Positions 18,147 to 25,962 of a stretch of DNA of 64,000 nucleotides are shown here, piece after piece. A model generated the notes under the pieces. That model saw only the letters and a program-made list of their open reading frames with translations. It ran no database searches and was not told the origin of the DNA. Positions within the stretch are counted from its first letter, which is position 1. Every line of letters starts with the position of its first letter. Where the stretch lies: assembly GCF_000308595.1 (NCBI RefSeq), contig NZ_BAGA01000145.1, positions 62,001 to 126,000 of the forward strand, in the 5' to 3' direction. This DNA comes from Nocardia higoensis NBRC 100133 (GTDB lineage: Bacteria > Actinomycetota > Actinomycetes > Mycobacteriales > Mycobacteriaceae). Made by a program: the position numbers and the translations under genes.

Positions 18147-19211
18147 TCAGGCGTGCGCGGGCAGCAGGGCGGGACGATGCGCGCGCCCGCGGCGGCGCGG
18201 CGCGGGATCGCGATCCAGCCAGGGCGGCAGCCAGCCCTCGTCGGCACGGTTCAGCGTCACGCCCGGTGGCACGATCTCGTCGATCGCGTCGAGCACCGCC
18301 TCGTCGAGCACGATCTCGGGGACGTCGAGCAGGCTCTCCAGATGCTCGTAGGTGCGCGGACCGATGATCACGCTGTCCACCTCCGGGTGTTCGAGCACGA
18401 ACGCCACCGCGAGCTGGGGCAGTGTCAGGCCGGCCTCCGCGGCCACCTCGGCCAGCCGGATCGCGATCTCGCGCTTGGTCCGGTTGACCGGCAGCTCGGG
18501 GTCGTGGCGGGCCGGCTGGCGCGCCGCGCGGGCCGACGCGGGCGCTTCGCTGCCCGCGATGTGGCGGCCGGACAGCCAGCCACCGGCCAGCGGGCTCCAG
18601 GTCAGTACGCCCAGGCCGTAGCGCCCGGCGATCGGCAGGGTCGCGCGCTCGGCGCCCCTGGCCAGGATCGAGTACGGGGCCTGCTCGGTGGCCGGTCTGC
18701 TGCGCCCGTCGCGGGCCGCCGCCCACTGTGCCTCCACCAGCAGGTGCGGTTCGTTGGTGGTGGTGCCGTAGTAGCGGATCTTGCCCTGTCGCACGAGATC
18801 GTCCAGTGCACCGACGGTTTCGGCGATGTCGACCTCGGGGTCGGGCTTGTGCTGCTGGTAGATGTCGATGTGATCGACGCCGAGGCGGCGCAGCGAGTTC
18901 TCCACGGCCTGCTGGATCCAGCGCCGCGAGCTGCCGCGGGTGTTCACCCCGTCCGACCATTGGCTGTGGAACTTGGTCGCGATCACCACGTCGTCACGGC
19001 GGCCGCGGACAGCTCTGCCGACGATGGTCTCGCTCTCACCCTGCGAGTAGGAGTCCGCGGTGTCGATGATGTTGATCCCCGCGTCGAGGGCGCGGTGGAT
19101 GATCCGCACCGCCTCGTCGCTGTCGTCGCTCACGCGCGAACCGAAGTTCATCGCGCCCAAGGTGAGCGGGCTGATCTTGACACCCGTGCGGCCGAGCGTG
19201 CGGTAACTCAC
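18147..19211 (-). CDS. Aldo/keto reductase (first gene of the cluster)
   Basis: 354 residues from a GTG start. It is a (beta/alpha)8 NADPH-dependent reductase with the catalytic tetrad Asp50, Tyr55, Lys80 and His121 in DTADSYSQGE, VIATKFH and YQQHKPDP. The C-terminal DSVIIGPRTYEHLE stretch is the cofactor phosphate loop. Family members reduce aldehydes or ketones. Its position first in a co-directional ten-gene series suggests it processes a carbonyl product of the monooxygenases. The C-terminal 20 residues are Arg/Pro-rich and unusual for the family. Confidence 0.92.
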   Translation of the reverse strand: MSYRTLGRTGVKISPLTLGAMNFGSRVSDDSDEAVRIIHRALDAGINIIDTADSYSQGESETIVGRAVRGRRDDVVIATKFHSQWSDGVNTRGSSRRWIQQAVENSLRRLGVDHIDIYQQHKPDPEVDIAETVGALDDLVRQGKIRYYGTTTNEPHLLVEAQWAAARDGRSRPATEQAPYSILARGAERATLPIAGRYGLGVLTWSPLAGGWLSGRHIAGSEAPASARAARQPARHDPELPVNRTKREIAIRLAEVAAEAGLTLPQLAVAFVLEHPEVDSVIIGPRTYEHLESLLDVPEIVLDEAVLDAIDEIVPPGVTLNRADEGWLPPWLDRDPAPRRRGRAHRPALLPAHA

Positions 19212-19388
19212 TGCTGTATCCGATCCTTCGACTGACTCGCGCGAATGCGCTGAGCTCAGTCTGTGATCGGGTCACCGCGCGAACAACGAAGTTCCTCTTC
19301 GACAATCGGGTAGAGAAATTGGGAGTTCTCCGCGGTCTCGACCGCCTCCGCGGCCCGAGTGTCGGACACCGAGGCTGTATCCGACGTA

Positions 19389-19414
19389 TTCCTAATTCTA
19401 GGAAACATCCTAGA
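19389..19414. promoter_or_regulatory. Overlapping palindromes, candidate operator of the import/oxidation cluster
   Basis: Two inverted repeats overlap. TTCCTA/TAGGAA occupies 19389-19404 with a 4-nt centre. TCTAGGA/TCCTAGA occupies 19397-19403 and 19408-19414 with centre AACA. The TAGGAA half-site is therefore shared. It lies about 180-205 nt upstream of the aldo/keto reductase start in an A/T-rich stretch. Binding protein unknown. Confidence 0.5.
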
Positions 19415-19484
19415 GTTCAGTAGAAATCTATCGCGGCCGCCGCCTTGTCCGCGGCGAGCGCACATGACCCTATTCGGCTTTCTA

Positions 19485-19503
19485 GGGAATCTGCGAGATT
19501 CCC
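19485..19503. promoter_or_regulatory. Perfect inverted repeat GGGAATCT-N3-AGATTCCC
   Basis: 8-bp perfect arms (19485-19492 and 19496-19503). The left flank reads TCTA, so the half-site TCTAGGGAAT resembles TCTAGGAAAC at 19397. It is about 170 nt upstream of the hydrolase ATG and could serve either divergent gene. Confidence 0.45.
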
Positions 19504-19670
19504 GTAGATGCCGCGATGGTCCGCGACCGGGGGGCGGCCGGGCAGCGAGGCGGGAGCGGTTGCGCATCAGGTGCGTAACAACCGGTTAGAGCGGCTAACG
19601 GCATGGAAATGGATACCGACATCCCGGCCATACCGCCCCGCCCCGGGGGCTCACGCCACTGGGAGATCGC

Positions 19671-20696
19671 ATGTTCGGATCCCGCACCGGCACCGCGCGC
19701 GCCGCTTCCCGGCACGCCGCCATCGAGCCCGCACCCGTCCGCACCGCACCGGATCCGGACAGCAGACCCGTCAGCGTGCGCACCGACGACGGGGTCACCC
19801 TGGCGGTGCGCGTATCCGGACCGGACGACGCGCCGCTGACTCTGGTCTTCGCCCACGGCCACTGCCTGCACACCGAGTCCTGGTCACTGCTGTGCGCGCG
19901 GCTGCGAACCCGGTGGGGCCGGGACGTGCGGATGATCTGTTACGACCATCGCGGTCACGGCGAGTCCGGCGAAGGGCATCCGGCCACCTACACCATCGAT
20001 CAGCTCGCCCGCGATCTCGACACCGTCCTGCGCGCGGTCGCACCCGCCGGCCCGATCGTCCTGGTCGGGCATTCGATGGGGGCGATGGTGCTGCTGGCCT
20101 ACTCGCGGCTGTTCGCCGAGATGATCGGCGCCCGGGTCGTCGGGGTCGGACTGATCGCCGGCGCGGCGACCGGGCTCACCGATATCGGCCTCGGCAGGTT
20201 CCTGCACCGCTACACGGTGACCTCGCTGCAGACCGCGATCCGGCGGGCGCCGCGGGCGATGCAGGCCTCCAGAAAACTCTCGCGGTACCTGTTCGAGCCA
20301 CTGACGCGCGGATCGGACACGGGCGCCAGGACGATCAGCCCACACCTGCTCGCGGTGGCGACCACGGTGCTCAACGAGACCCCGCTGCTGACCATGGCGG
20401 GTTTTCTCACCTCGCTCATCCACTTCGACGAGATCGCGGGACTGTACCGACTCGGCGCGGTGCCGACGCTGGTACTGGCGGGCTCGGCCGACATCGTGGT
20501 GCCGTTCGCGCACTCGGTGGTACTGGCCTCACAGCTCGGCGACTGCGAGCTGGTGCGAGTGGAGGGCGGCAGTCACAGCGTGATCGGCGAGCGCACCGAG
20601 GAGGTGGCCGAGGCCATCGCCCGCCTGGTCGCGCGAACCCGCATCCCGCTGGCGGGCGACAGGGGAGGAGCCACCGGATTCGCCGTCGCGGGCTGA
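19671..20696 (+). CDS. Alpha/beta hydrolase
   Basis: 341 residues, GGGAG before the ATG. The alpha/beta hydrolase triad is complete: Ser135 in GHSMGAM, Asp274 in GSADIVVP and His302 in GGSHSVI. The oxyanion region is HGHCLHTESW. A lid of about 90 residues (160-250) contains several basic residues. There is no export signal, but the first 40 residues form an Ala/Pro-rich leader unlike the core. It resembles mycobacterial lipase/esterase-type hydrolases; substrate unknown. It is transcribed divergently from the cluster at 7.7-19.2 kb. Confidence 0.9.
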   Translation: MFGSRTGTARAASRHAAIEPAPVRTAPDPDSRPVSVRTDDGVTLAVRVSGPDDAPLTLVFAHGHCLHTESWSLLCARLRTRWGRDVRMICYDHRGHGESGEGHPATYTIDQLARDLDTVLRAVAPAGPIVLVGHSMGAMVLLAYSRLFAEMIGARVVGVGLIAGAATGLTDIGLGRFLHRYTVTSLQTAIRRAPRAMQASRKLSRYLFEPLTRGSDTGARTISPHLLAVATTVLNETPLLTMAGFLTSLIHFDEIAGLYRLGAVPTLVLAGSADIVVPFAHSVVLASQLGDCELVRVEGGSHSVIGERTEEVAEAIARLVARTRIPLAGDRGGATGFAVAG

Positions 20697-20865
20697 CGAA
20701 AGCGATTGACCAGCAATCGACAACCGACCTCATCGGGGCGGTCGACGCCCTCGCGACGACCACGTGTCCCAGCGGGGGCAATTTTTCAGCAATTGGTACG
20801 GACGAAGAATTCCCGAGACTCCACGACACTGTTCAGGTACTGTGTCTTAGATCACGTTGTGTGGT

Positions 20866-20879
20866 GGGTCACATGACCC
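20866..20879. promoter_or_regulatory. Palindrome GGGTCA-CA-TGACCC upstream of the 95-residue protein gene
   Basis: 6-bp perfect arms around CA, 84 nt before the ATG at 20963, within a 266-bp gap with no other gene. Candidate operator only. Confidence 0.35.
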
Positions 20880-20962
20880 GGTGATGCATGGCCTGCGGGT
20901 ACCCCGCGGGGCGACGCCCCCGACCCGGGTCCGCACGTCCGCCAGGAACACAGGAGGAAACG

Positions 20963-21250
20963 ATGACACGCAGCGATATCGCGGAACTGCGCTACGCGGT
21001 CAACCAGCTCCGGCAATCCATCGGCGCACTGCGCACCCACTACGGCGATGCGAACACCGTGCGCCGGTTGGAGAACGATCTCGAGCGGCTCACCATCGAC
21101 GCCGACGAGTTCGAGCAGGCGCCGCCGCCCGAGGTCACCCGCAGACCGCAGAACACCATCTATGTCCCGGACAGCAAGTCCGACGAGGCGGCCTGGATGG
21201 GCGCACAGGACGAGGGCCTGGGCTTCCACTCCCGTCCGCGCACCACCTGA
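20963..21250 (+). CDS. Small conserved-type cytoplasmic protein, function unknown
   Basis: 95 residues starting MTRSDIAELR after an excellent AGGAGGAA. The first 60 residues are a predicted helical hairpin (ELRYAVNQLRQSIGALRTHYG, then RRLENDLERLTIDADEF). A Pro-rich turn is followed by a C-terminal IYVPDSKSDEAAWMGAQDEGLGFHS. No Cys, no signal peptide and no domain recognised. It converges on the thiolase-like gene with a 13-nt gap. The strong SD and the organised sequence make it a real gene; it looks lineage-specific. Confidence 0.8.
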   Translation: MTRSDIAELRYAVNQLRQSIGALRTHYGDANTVRRLENDLERLTIDADEFEQAPPPEVTRRPQNTIYVPDSKSDEAAWMGAQDEGLGFHSRPRTT

Positions 21251-21263
21251 GGCGGGTGCCGGG

Positions 21264-22808
21264 TCAGGGACGCTGCGGCCACTTGTTGCGCAGACCCGCG
21301 GCCCGGTGCTTCCCGGACCGTTTGCTGGGAGCCGCACCGTGGAAGCGCGCACCCGCCGGCGCCTGAACCGGCGGCGGCGCGACGGCGGATTCGAACAGCG
21401 CCGCGATCCCGTGATCGTGGCCGAGCGCGATGGCCTCCAGTGCGTACTGCCCGCCGGTGCGGGAGAGTTCGTGCAGCATCGTCGTCATGATGCGCAGACC
21501 GGTCGCGCCGACCGGGTGGCCGAGCGCGATCGAGGAACCGTTGACGTTGAGCCGGTCGTTGGGGTCGAGATCCCACTCCCGCGCCAGCGCGAGCACCTCC
21601 ACGGCGAATCCCTCGTTGACCTCGATCAGATCCAGATCGTCCATGCCGAATCCGGTGCGTCCCAGCAGCTTCGCGACCGCGGGCGCCGCGCCGAGCGATG
21701 CGGTGTCGACATCGCTGCCCGCCGCCGCCCAGCCGACCAGATAGGCCATCGGCTCGAGCCCGAGCTCCTCGAGCCGGTCCTCGGCGACGACCAAGCAGGC
21801 CGAGGCGCCGTGCCGGTGGGTGCTCATATTGCCCGCCGTCACCACTCCGTCGGAGAGCAGCGGCCGGAGCGCCGCCAGGGTGTGCGAGGACATCTCCCCG
21901 TCGACGCCCTCATCGCGCAGTATCCGATGCCCGCCGGTGTCGTCGGCCGCGATGCCGTACTCGGGCCGGTCCGCGCGCACGCTGACCACCTCGGCGCCGA
22001 AGCAGCCCTGCCGCCAGGCCCTGGCCGCCTTGCGATGGCTGGCGGCGGCGAACTCGTCGGCCTCGGCCCGGGTGATGCCGTAGTACCGGGCCACCTCCTC
22101 GGCATTGGCCAGATCGATGGAGGACGAGGACCACGCCCGGGCGGCCGAGGCGACACCGCCACCATGGCGCGCCCCGACGGGGCCGTATCCGCTCCGGCCC
22201 GGTGCGTAGCCCTCCTGCGCGTAACCGGTGCGGCCGTAACCGCTTTGCGCATAACCGCCCTGTGCATAACCGCCCTGTGCATAGCCACCCGGCGGATAAC
22301 CGCCCGGTGCGTAACCGGCCTGCCCCGGACCCGCCTGCCCGTAGCCGCCCGGCCCGTAGCCCGCCGGCCCCTGGCCGCGCGGTCCGTAGCCGGCCGGTCG
22401 CCGATCACCCGGCGCGTGACCGTTGCGCCCGAGGCCGCCCGGCCCTGCGCCCCCCGCCTCGACGCCGCCGGCCACCACCACATCCGCCGCGCCGGTCTGC
22501 ACCATCATCGCCGCGGTGATGACCGCCTGCAGCCCGCTGCCGCTGTGCCGATCCGTGACGAAACCCGGTACCGCGAACGGTAATCCGGCATCACGGGCAG
22601 CCAGTTTGCTCAGGTCCGGACCGGAGTCGATGCCGGTGCGCGAACACGCCATCGCGACATCCTCGATCCGCCACGGTTCGATGCCCGAACGCTCGATGAC
22701 CGCCGATAGCACGGTGGAAGCCAGCCATTGCGCCGGCATCCTCGACAGTGCCCCACCGTCGACCCCACTGGGGGTCCGAACCGGCGCGACGATCGCGGCT
22801 CTTCTCAT
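21264..22808 (-). CDS. Thiolase-fold protein lacking both catalytic cysteines, with Gly/Tyr-rich insertion
   Basis: 514 residues against about 390 for the family; SD AAGGAG. The frame is intact and matches acetyl-CoA acetyltransferases along its length (RTPSGVDGGAL, EEVARYYGITRAEADEFA, VTAGNMSTHRHGA, IEVNEGFAVEVLA, ALGHPVGATG). The nucleophile position (CGSG in the family) is Ser89 in HSGSGLQA, and the second cysteine (normally in CIGGGQG) is Ala461 in ALGHDHG. His431 of GHP and the NEGF asparagine remain. Residues about 119-218 are a Gly/Tyr/Ala/Pro repeat insertion replacing the usual loop after VVAGGVE. A basic 35-residue tail ends the protein. Claisen chemistry looks impossible; a binding or structural role is inferred. 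Confidence 0.9.
   Translation of the reverse strand: MRRAAIVAPVRTPSGVDGGALSRMPAQWLASTVLSAVIERSGIEPWRIEDVAMACSRTGIDSGPDLSKLAARDAGLPFAVPGFVTDRHSGSGLQAVITAAMMVQTGAADVVVAGGVEAGGAGPGGLGRNGHAPGDRRPAGYGPRGQGPAGYGPGGYGQAGPGQAGYAPGGYPPGGYAQGGYAQGGYAQSGYGRTGYAQEGYAPGRSGYGPVGARHGGGVASAARAWSSSSIDLANAEEVARYYGITRAEADEFAAASHRKAARAWRQGCFGAEVVSVRADRPEYGIAADDTGGHRILRDEGVDGEMSSHTLAALRPLLSDGVVTAGNMSTHRHGASACLVVAEDRLEELGLEPMAYLVGWAAAGSDVDTASLGAAPAVAKLLGRTGFGMDDLDLIEVNEGFAVEVLALAREWDLDPNDRLNVNGSSIALGHPVGATGLRIMTTMLHELSRTGGQYALEAIALGHDHGIAALFESAVAPPPVQAPAGARFHGAAPSKRSGKHRAAGLRNKWPQRP
22155..22454 (-). repeat. Gly/Tyr-rich tandem repeat region inside the thiolase-like gene
   Basis: In-frame degenerate repeats encode roughly a dozen GY units, many as seven-residue blocks of the type GGYAQ(G/S)GY or AGYAPGGY, over about residues 119-218. 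At DNA level the 15-18-bp units are imperfect but clearly related, densest at 22173-22397. The composition lacks hydrophobic core residues other than Tyr, so the segment should be disordered. Confidence 0.88.
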
Positions 22809-23148
22809 GGTCGGTCTCTCCTTACCCGGCTGGATTCCGGAGTGTGCTGACACTCGTCCACGCATGTCAGCAGGTCTCGCTGAGGAAAGGGGAACACGCC
22901 GATGTTGCGAAGACGTGACATCTGCGAAGCCATCTCGCCGACGTGAGGCAGACCACGATTGTGTGGCGCAAATCATAGGAGCCGCGCCCGCCCGAGATCG
23001 CCGAGACCACCCTCGAGCGATAGTCCACCTGACGTAAGGTGCTGTACATCACATTCAGAGCGCGGACGGCATCGATACTCGACACGGCACGCAATCCCGC
23101 GACGGCATCGATCTCCGCCCGCCGAGCGAAACAGCGAGGCGTTCTCCC
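22809..23148. other. Divergent region between the thiolase-like gene and sdhC
   Basis: 340 bp containing both promoters. No coding frame with a credible SD, and no riboswitch or strong palindrome, was recognised. Confidence 0.5.
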
Positions 23149-23976
23149 GTGAGTGCCGCACCGACCGCTGTCCCCGCGGGGACGGGCGTTTTCAGCAAGA
23201 CCAGGGCCCGAATCGCCGCACGTACCCTGCGCACCGACCGCTGGTGGATACCACCGCTGTTCACGGTGCTCGGCCTGGGCGCCTTCGTCGTCTACGCGAC
23301 GATCAGATCGTTTGTCCGGACGGCCTATTGGGTGCCCGAGTACCACTACCTCACGCCGTTCTACTCGCCCTGCCTGAGCGAGTCGTGCGTACCGGGCTCG
23401 AGCCATTTCGGCACCCCGTTCCCGGAACTGCCGATGTGGATTCCGCTGGGTTTCGTGGTGCTGCCGTTCCTGCTCGGCTTCCGCCTGACCTGCTACTACT
23501 ACCGCAAGGCCTACTACCGCTCGGTGTGGTTCTCCCCGCCCGCCTGCGCGGTGGCCGAACCGCACCAGCGCTACACCGGCGAGACCAGGCTGCCGCTGAT
23601 CGTGCAGAACGCGCATCGCTACTTCTTCTATGCGGCACTGATCGTTTCGGTGATCAACACCTACGACGCGCTCTCGGCCTTCCACGGCTCGGGCGGTGGA
23701 TTCGGCTTCGGACTGGGCAATCTCGTCCTGATCGGCAATGTGACGTTGCTGTGGGCCTACACCCTGTCGTGCCATTCCTGCAGGCACATCACCGGCGGCA
23801 GGCTCAAACACTTCTCCGCGCATCCGATGCGCTACCGGTTCTGGACCTTCGTCTCCAAGCTCAACACCAGGCACATGGAATTGGCCTGGACCACCCTGGG
23901 CACCCTCGTGCTCACCGACCTCTACGTGCTGCTGGTGGCCAGCGGCACGATCTCGGACCTGCGGTTCGTCAACTGA
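23149..23976 (+). CDS. sdhC: Succinate dehydrogenase 1 membrane anchor subunit (Rv0249c-like)
   Basis: 275 residues from GTG. Five membrane segments are predicted (about 35-55, 95-115, 155-175, 190-210, 245-265). It matches the single-polypeptide anchor of mycobacterial Sdh1 in length, order and position before SdhA and SdhB. Cys/His residues cluster in the fourth membrane region (CHSCRH) with further candidates in TCYYYRKAYY and the PPACAVAEPHQRY loop. This fits the membrane-embedded Rieske-type Fe-S cluster reported for M. smegmatis Sdh1. Electrons pass to menaquinone. The GTG start is the first giving a clean N-terminus. Confidence 0.88.
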   Translation: MSAAPTAVPAGTGVFSKTRARIAARTLRTDRWWIPPLFTVLGLGAFVVYATIRSFVRTAYWVPEYHYLTPFYSPCLSESCVPGSSHFGTPFPELPMWIPLGFVVLPFLLGFRLTCYYYRKAYYRSVWFSPPACAVAEPHQRYTGETRLPLIVQNAHRYFFYAALIVSVINTYDALSAFHGSGGGFGFGLGNLVLIGNVTLLWAYTLSCHSCRHITGGRLKHFSAHPMRYRFWTFVSKLNTRHMELAWTTLGTLVLTDLYVLLVASGTISDLRFVN

Positions 23977-24006
23977 TCCGCACCGGCTTCAGGAGTACTC
24001 CCAGTC

Positions 24007-25959
24007 ATGCCAGAAGTGGAACGACATTCCTACGACGTGGTCGTCATCGGAGCGGGCGGCGCCGGATTGCGGGCGGTGATCGAAGCCCGCGAGCACGGCC
24101 TCTCGGTGGCGGTGGTGTGCAAATCGCTGTTCGGGAAGGCGCACACCGTGATGGCCGAGGGCGGATGCGCGGCCTCGATGGGCAATGCCAACGAGAAGGA
24201 CACCTGGCAGACCCACTTCAAGGACACCATGCGCGGTGGCAAGTTCCTCAACAACTGGCGGATGGCCGAACTGCACGCCCAAGAGGCGCCCGCGCGGGTG
24301 TGGGAGCTTGAATCCTATGGGGCGCTGTTCGATCGGACCGCCGACGGCCGGATCAGCCAGCGCAACTTCGGCGGGCACACCTACCCCCGGCTCGCCCACG
24401 TCGGCGACCGCACCGGCCTCGAGATCATCCGCACCATGCAGCAGAAGATCGTCGCGTTGCAGCAGGAGGATTTCGCGGCGACCGGCGACTACGAGGCCCG
24501 CATCAAGGTCTTCGCCGAATGCACGATCACCGAGTTGCTCACCGACGAGGGGCGCATTTCCGGCGCCTTCGGCTACTGGCGCGAGTCGGGCAAGTTCGTG
24601 CTGTTCGAAGCGCCCGCGGTGGTACTGGCCACCGGCGGAATCGGCAAGTCCTACAAGGTCACCTCGAACTCCTGGGAGTACACCGGTGACGGACACGCGC
24701 TGGCGCTGCGCGCGGGGGCCACGCTGATCAACATGGAATTCCTGCAGTTCCATCCGACCGGCATGGTCTGGCCGCCCAGCGTCAAGGGCATCCTGGTGAC
24801 CGAGGGCGTGCGCGGCGACGGCGGGGTGCTCAAGAACTCCGACGACAAGCGGTTCATGTTCGACTACATCCCGCCGGTGTTCAAGGGCCAGTACGCCGAA
24901 TCCGAGGCCGAGGCCGACCAGTGGCTGAAGGACAACGATTCCGCGCGCCGCACCCCCGATCTGCTGCCGCGCGACGAGGTCGCCCGCGCGATCAACGAAG
25001 AAGTGAAGGCCGGGCGCGGCACCGAGCACGGCGGGGTGTACCTCGACATCGCCTCCCGGCTGCCCGCCGAGGAGATCCGGCGCAGGCTGCCCTCGATGTA
25101 TCACCAGTTCAAGGAACTGGCCGATGTGGACATCACCAAGGAGCCGATGGAGGTCGGGCCGACCTGCCATTACGTCATGGGCGGCATCGAGGTCGATCCG
25201 GACACCGGGGCCGCGACGGTGCCCGGCCTGTTCGCCGCGGGCGAGTGCTCGGGCGGCATGCACGGCTCCAACCGGCTCGGCGGCAACTCGCTCTCGGACC
25301 TGCTGGTGTTCGGCAGGCGCGCCGGTCTCGGCGCCGCGGCCTACGTCGAGGGGCTCGCGCGACGCCCGCGGGTGTCCGAGGACGCGGTGACCGAGGCGGC
25401 CCGTACCGCGGTCGCCCCGTTCGATCCGCCCGCCGACGGCCGGGGCGAGAACCCCTACACCCTGCACACCGATCTGCAACACGTGATGAACGACCTGGTC
25501 GGCATCATCCGCAAGGAGCACGAACTCGAGCAGGCGCTGGAGCGGCTGGCCGAGCTGCGGGCGCGCTTCGGCAAGGTGACCGTCGAAGGGCACCGGCAGT
25601 TCAATCCGGGCTGGCACCTGGCCCTCGACCTGCGCAACATGCTGCTGGTCAGCGAGTGCGTCGCGCGGGCCGCGCTGTTGCGCACCGAGAGCCGGGGCGG
25701 GCACACCCGCGACGATCACCCCGGCATGGACCCGGCCTGGCGCAACAGGCTGCTGGTCTGCTCGATCGATACCGGAGCGGCTGCCGATCCGGTCTCCCCG
25801 CCGGTGCGGGTGACGCCGAAGGACCAGATACCGATGCGCGCCGATCTGCTGGCGCTGTTCGATCTCGGCGAGCTGGAGAAGTACTACGACCAGGGCGAAC
25901 TCGCCGGCCATCCGTCCGGCGCCGGGTCGGCGGGGTCTGATTCGGAAGGGCAGGGCTAG
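24007..25959 (+). CDS. sdhA: Succinate dehydrogenase 1 flavoprotein subunit
   Basis: 650 residues. FAD-binding GAGGAGLRAV is at about 13-22, and the AHTVMAEGGCAAS segment is where FAD is attached through the histidine. The middle domain holds LQFHPTG and VTEGVRGDGGVL. The substrate/FAD region HGSNRLGGNSLSDLLVFGRRAG is close to the C-terminal helical domain, which carries ARTESRGGHTRDDHP-type residues. Length agrees with Rv0248c (646). It is 30 nt after the anchor gene and 3 nt before sdhB. The enzyme oxidises succinate to fumarate. Confidence 0.95.
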   Translation: MPEVERHSYDVVVIGAGGAGLRAVIEAREHGLSVAVVCKSLFGKAHTVMAEGGCAASMGNANEKDTWQTHFKDTMRGGKFLNNWRMAELHAQEAPARVWELESYGALFDRTADGRISQRNFGGHTYPRLAHVGDRTGLEIIRTMQQKIVALQQEDFAATGDYEARIKVFAECTITELLTDEGRISGAFGYWRESGKFVLFEAPAVVLATGGIGKSYKVTSNSWEYTGDGHALALRAGATLINMEFLQFHPTGMVWPPSVKGILVTEGVRGDGGVLKNSDDKRFMFDYIPPVFKGQYAESEAEADQWLKDNDSARRTPDLLPRDEVARAINEEVKAGRGTEHGGVYLDIASRLPAEEIRRRLPSMYHQFKELADVDITKEPMEVGPTCHYVMGGIEVDPDTGAATVPGLFAAGECSGGMHGSNRLGGNSLSDLLVFGRRAGLGAAAYVEGLARRPRVSEDAVTEAARTAVAPFDPPADGRGENPYTLHTDLQHVMNDLVGIIRKEHELEQALERLAELRARFGKVTVEGHRQFNPGWHLALDLRNMLLVSECVARAALLRTESRGGHTRDDHPGMDPAWRNRLLVCSIDTGAAADPVSPPVRVTPKDQIPMRADLLALFDLGELEKYYDQGELAGHPSGAGSAGSDSEGQG

Positions 25960-25962
25960 GTC

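Larger units (their letters stand above)
19212..19670. other. Divergent control region between the cluster and the hydrolase gene
   Basis: 459 bp without a gene. It holds the promoter of the aldo/keto reductase cluster (minus strand) and of the hydrolase (plus strand). The middle part, about 19380-19430, is markedly A/T-richer than the flanks and carries overlapping inverted repeats; a further perfect repeat is at 19485-19503. These are listed separately. Confidence 0.7.

Noticed and set aside
22155..22454. Regularly spaced repeats that look like a CRISPR array on the plus strand
   Set aside because: The repeats are coding, in frame with the thiolase-like protein, degenerate and only 15-18 bp apart with no unique spacers; no cas gene nearby.
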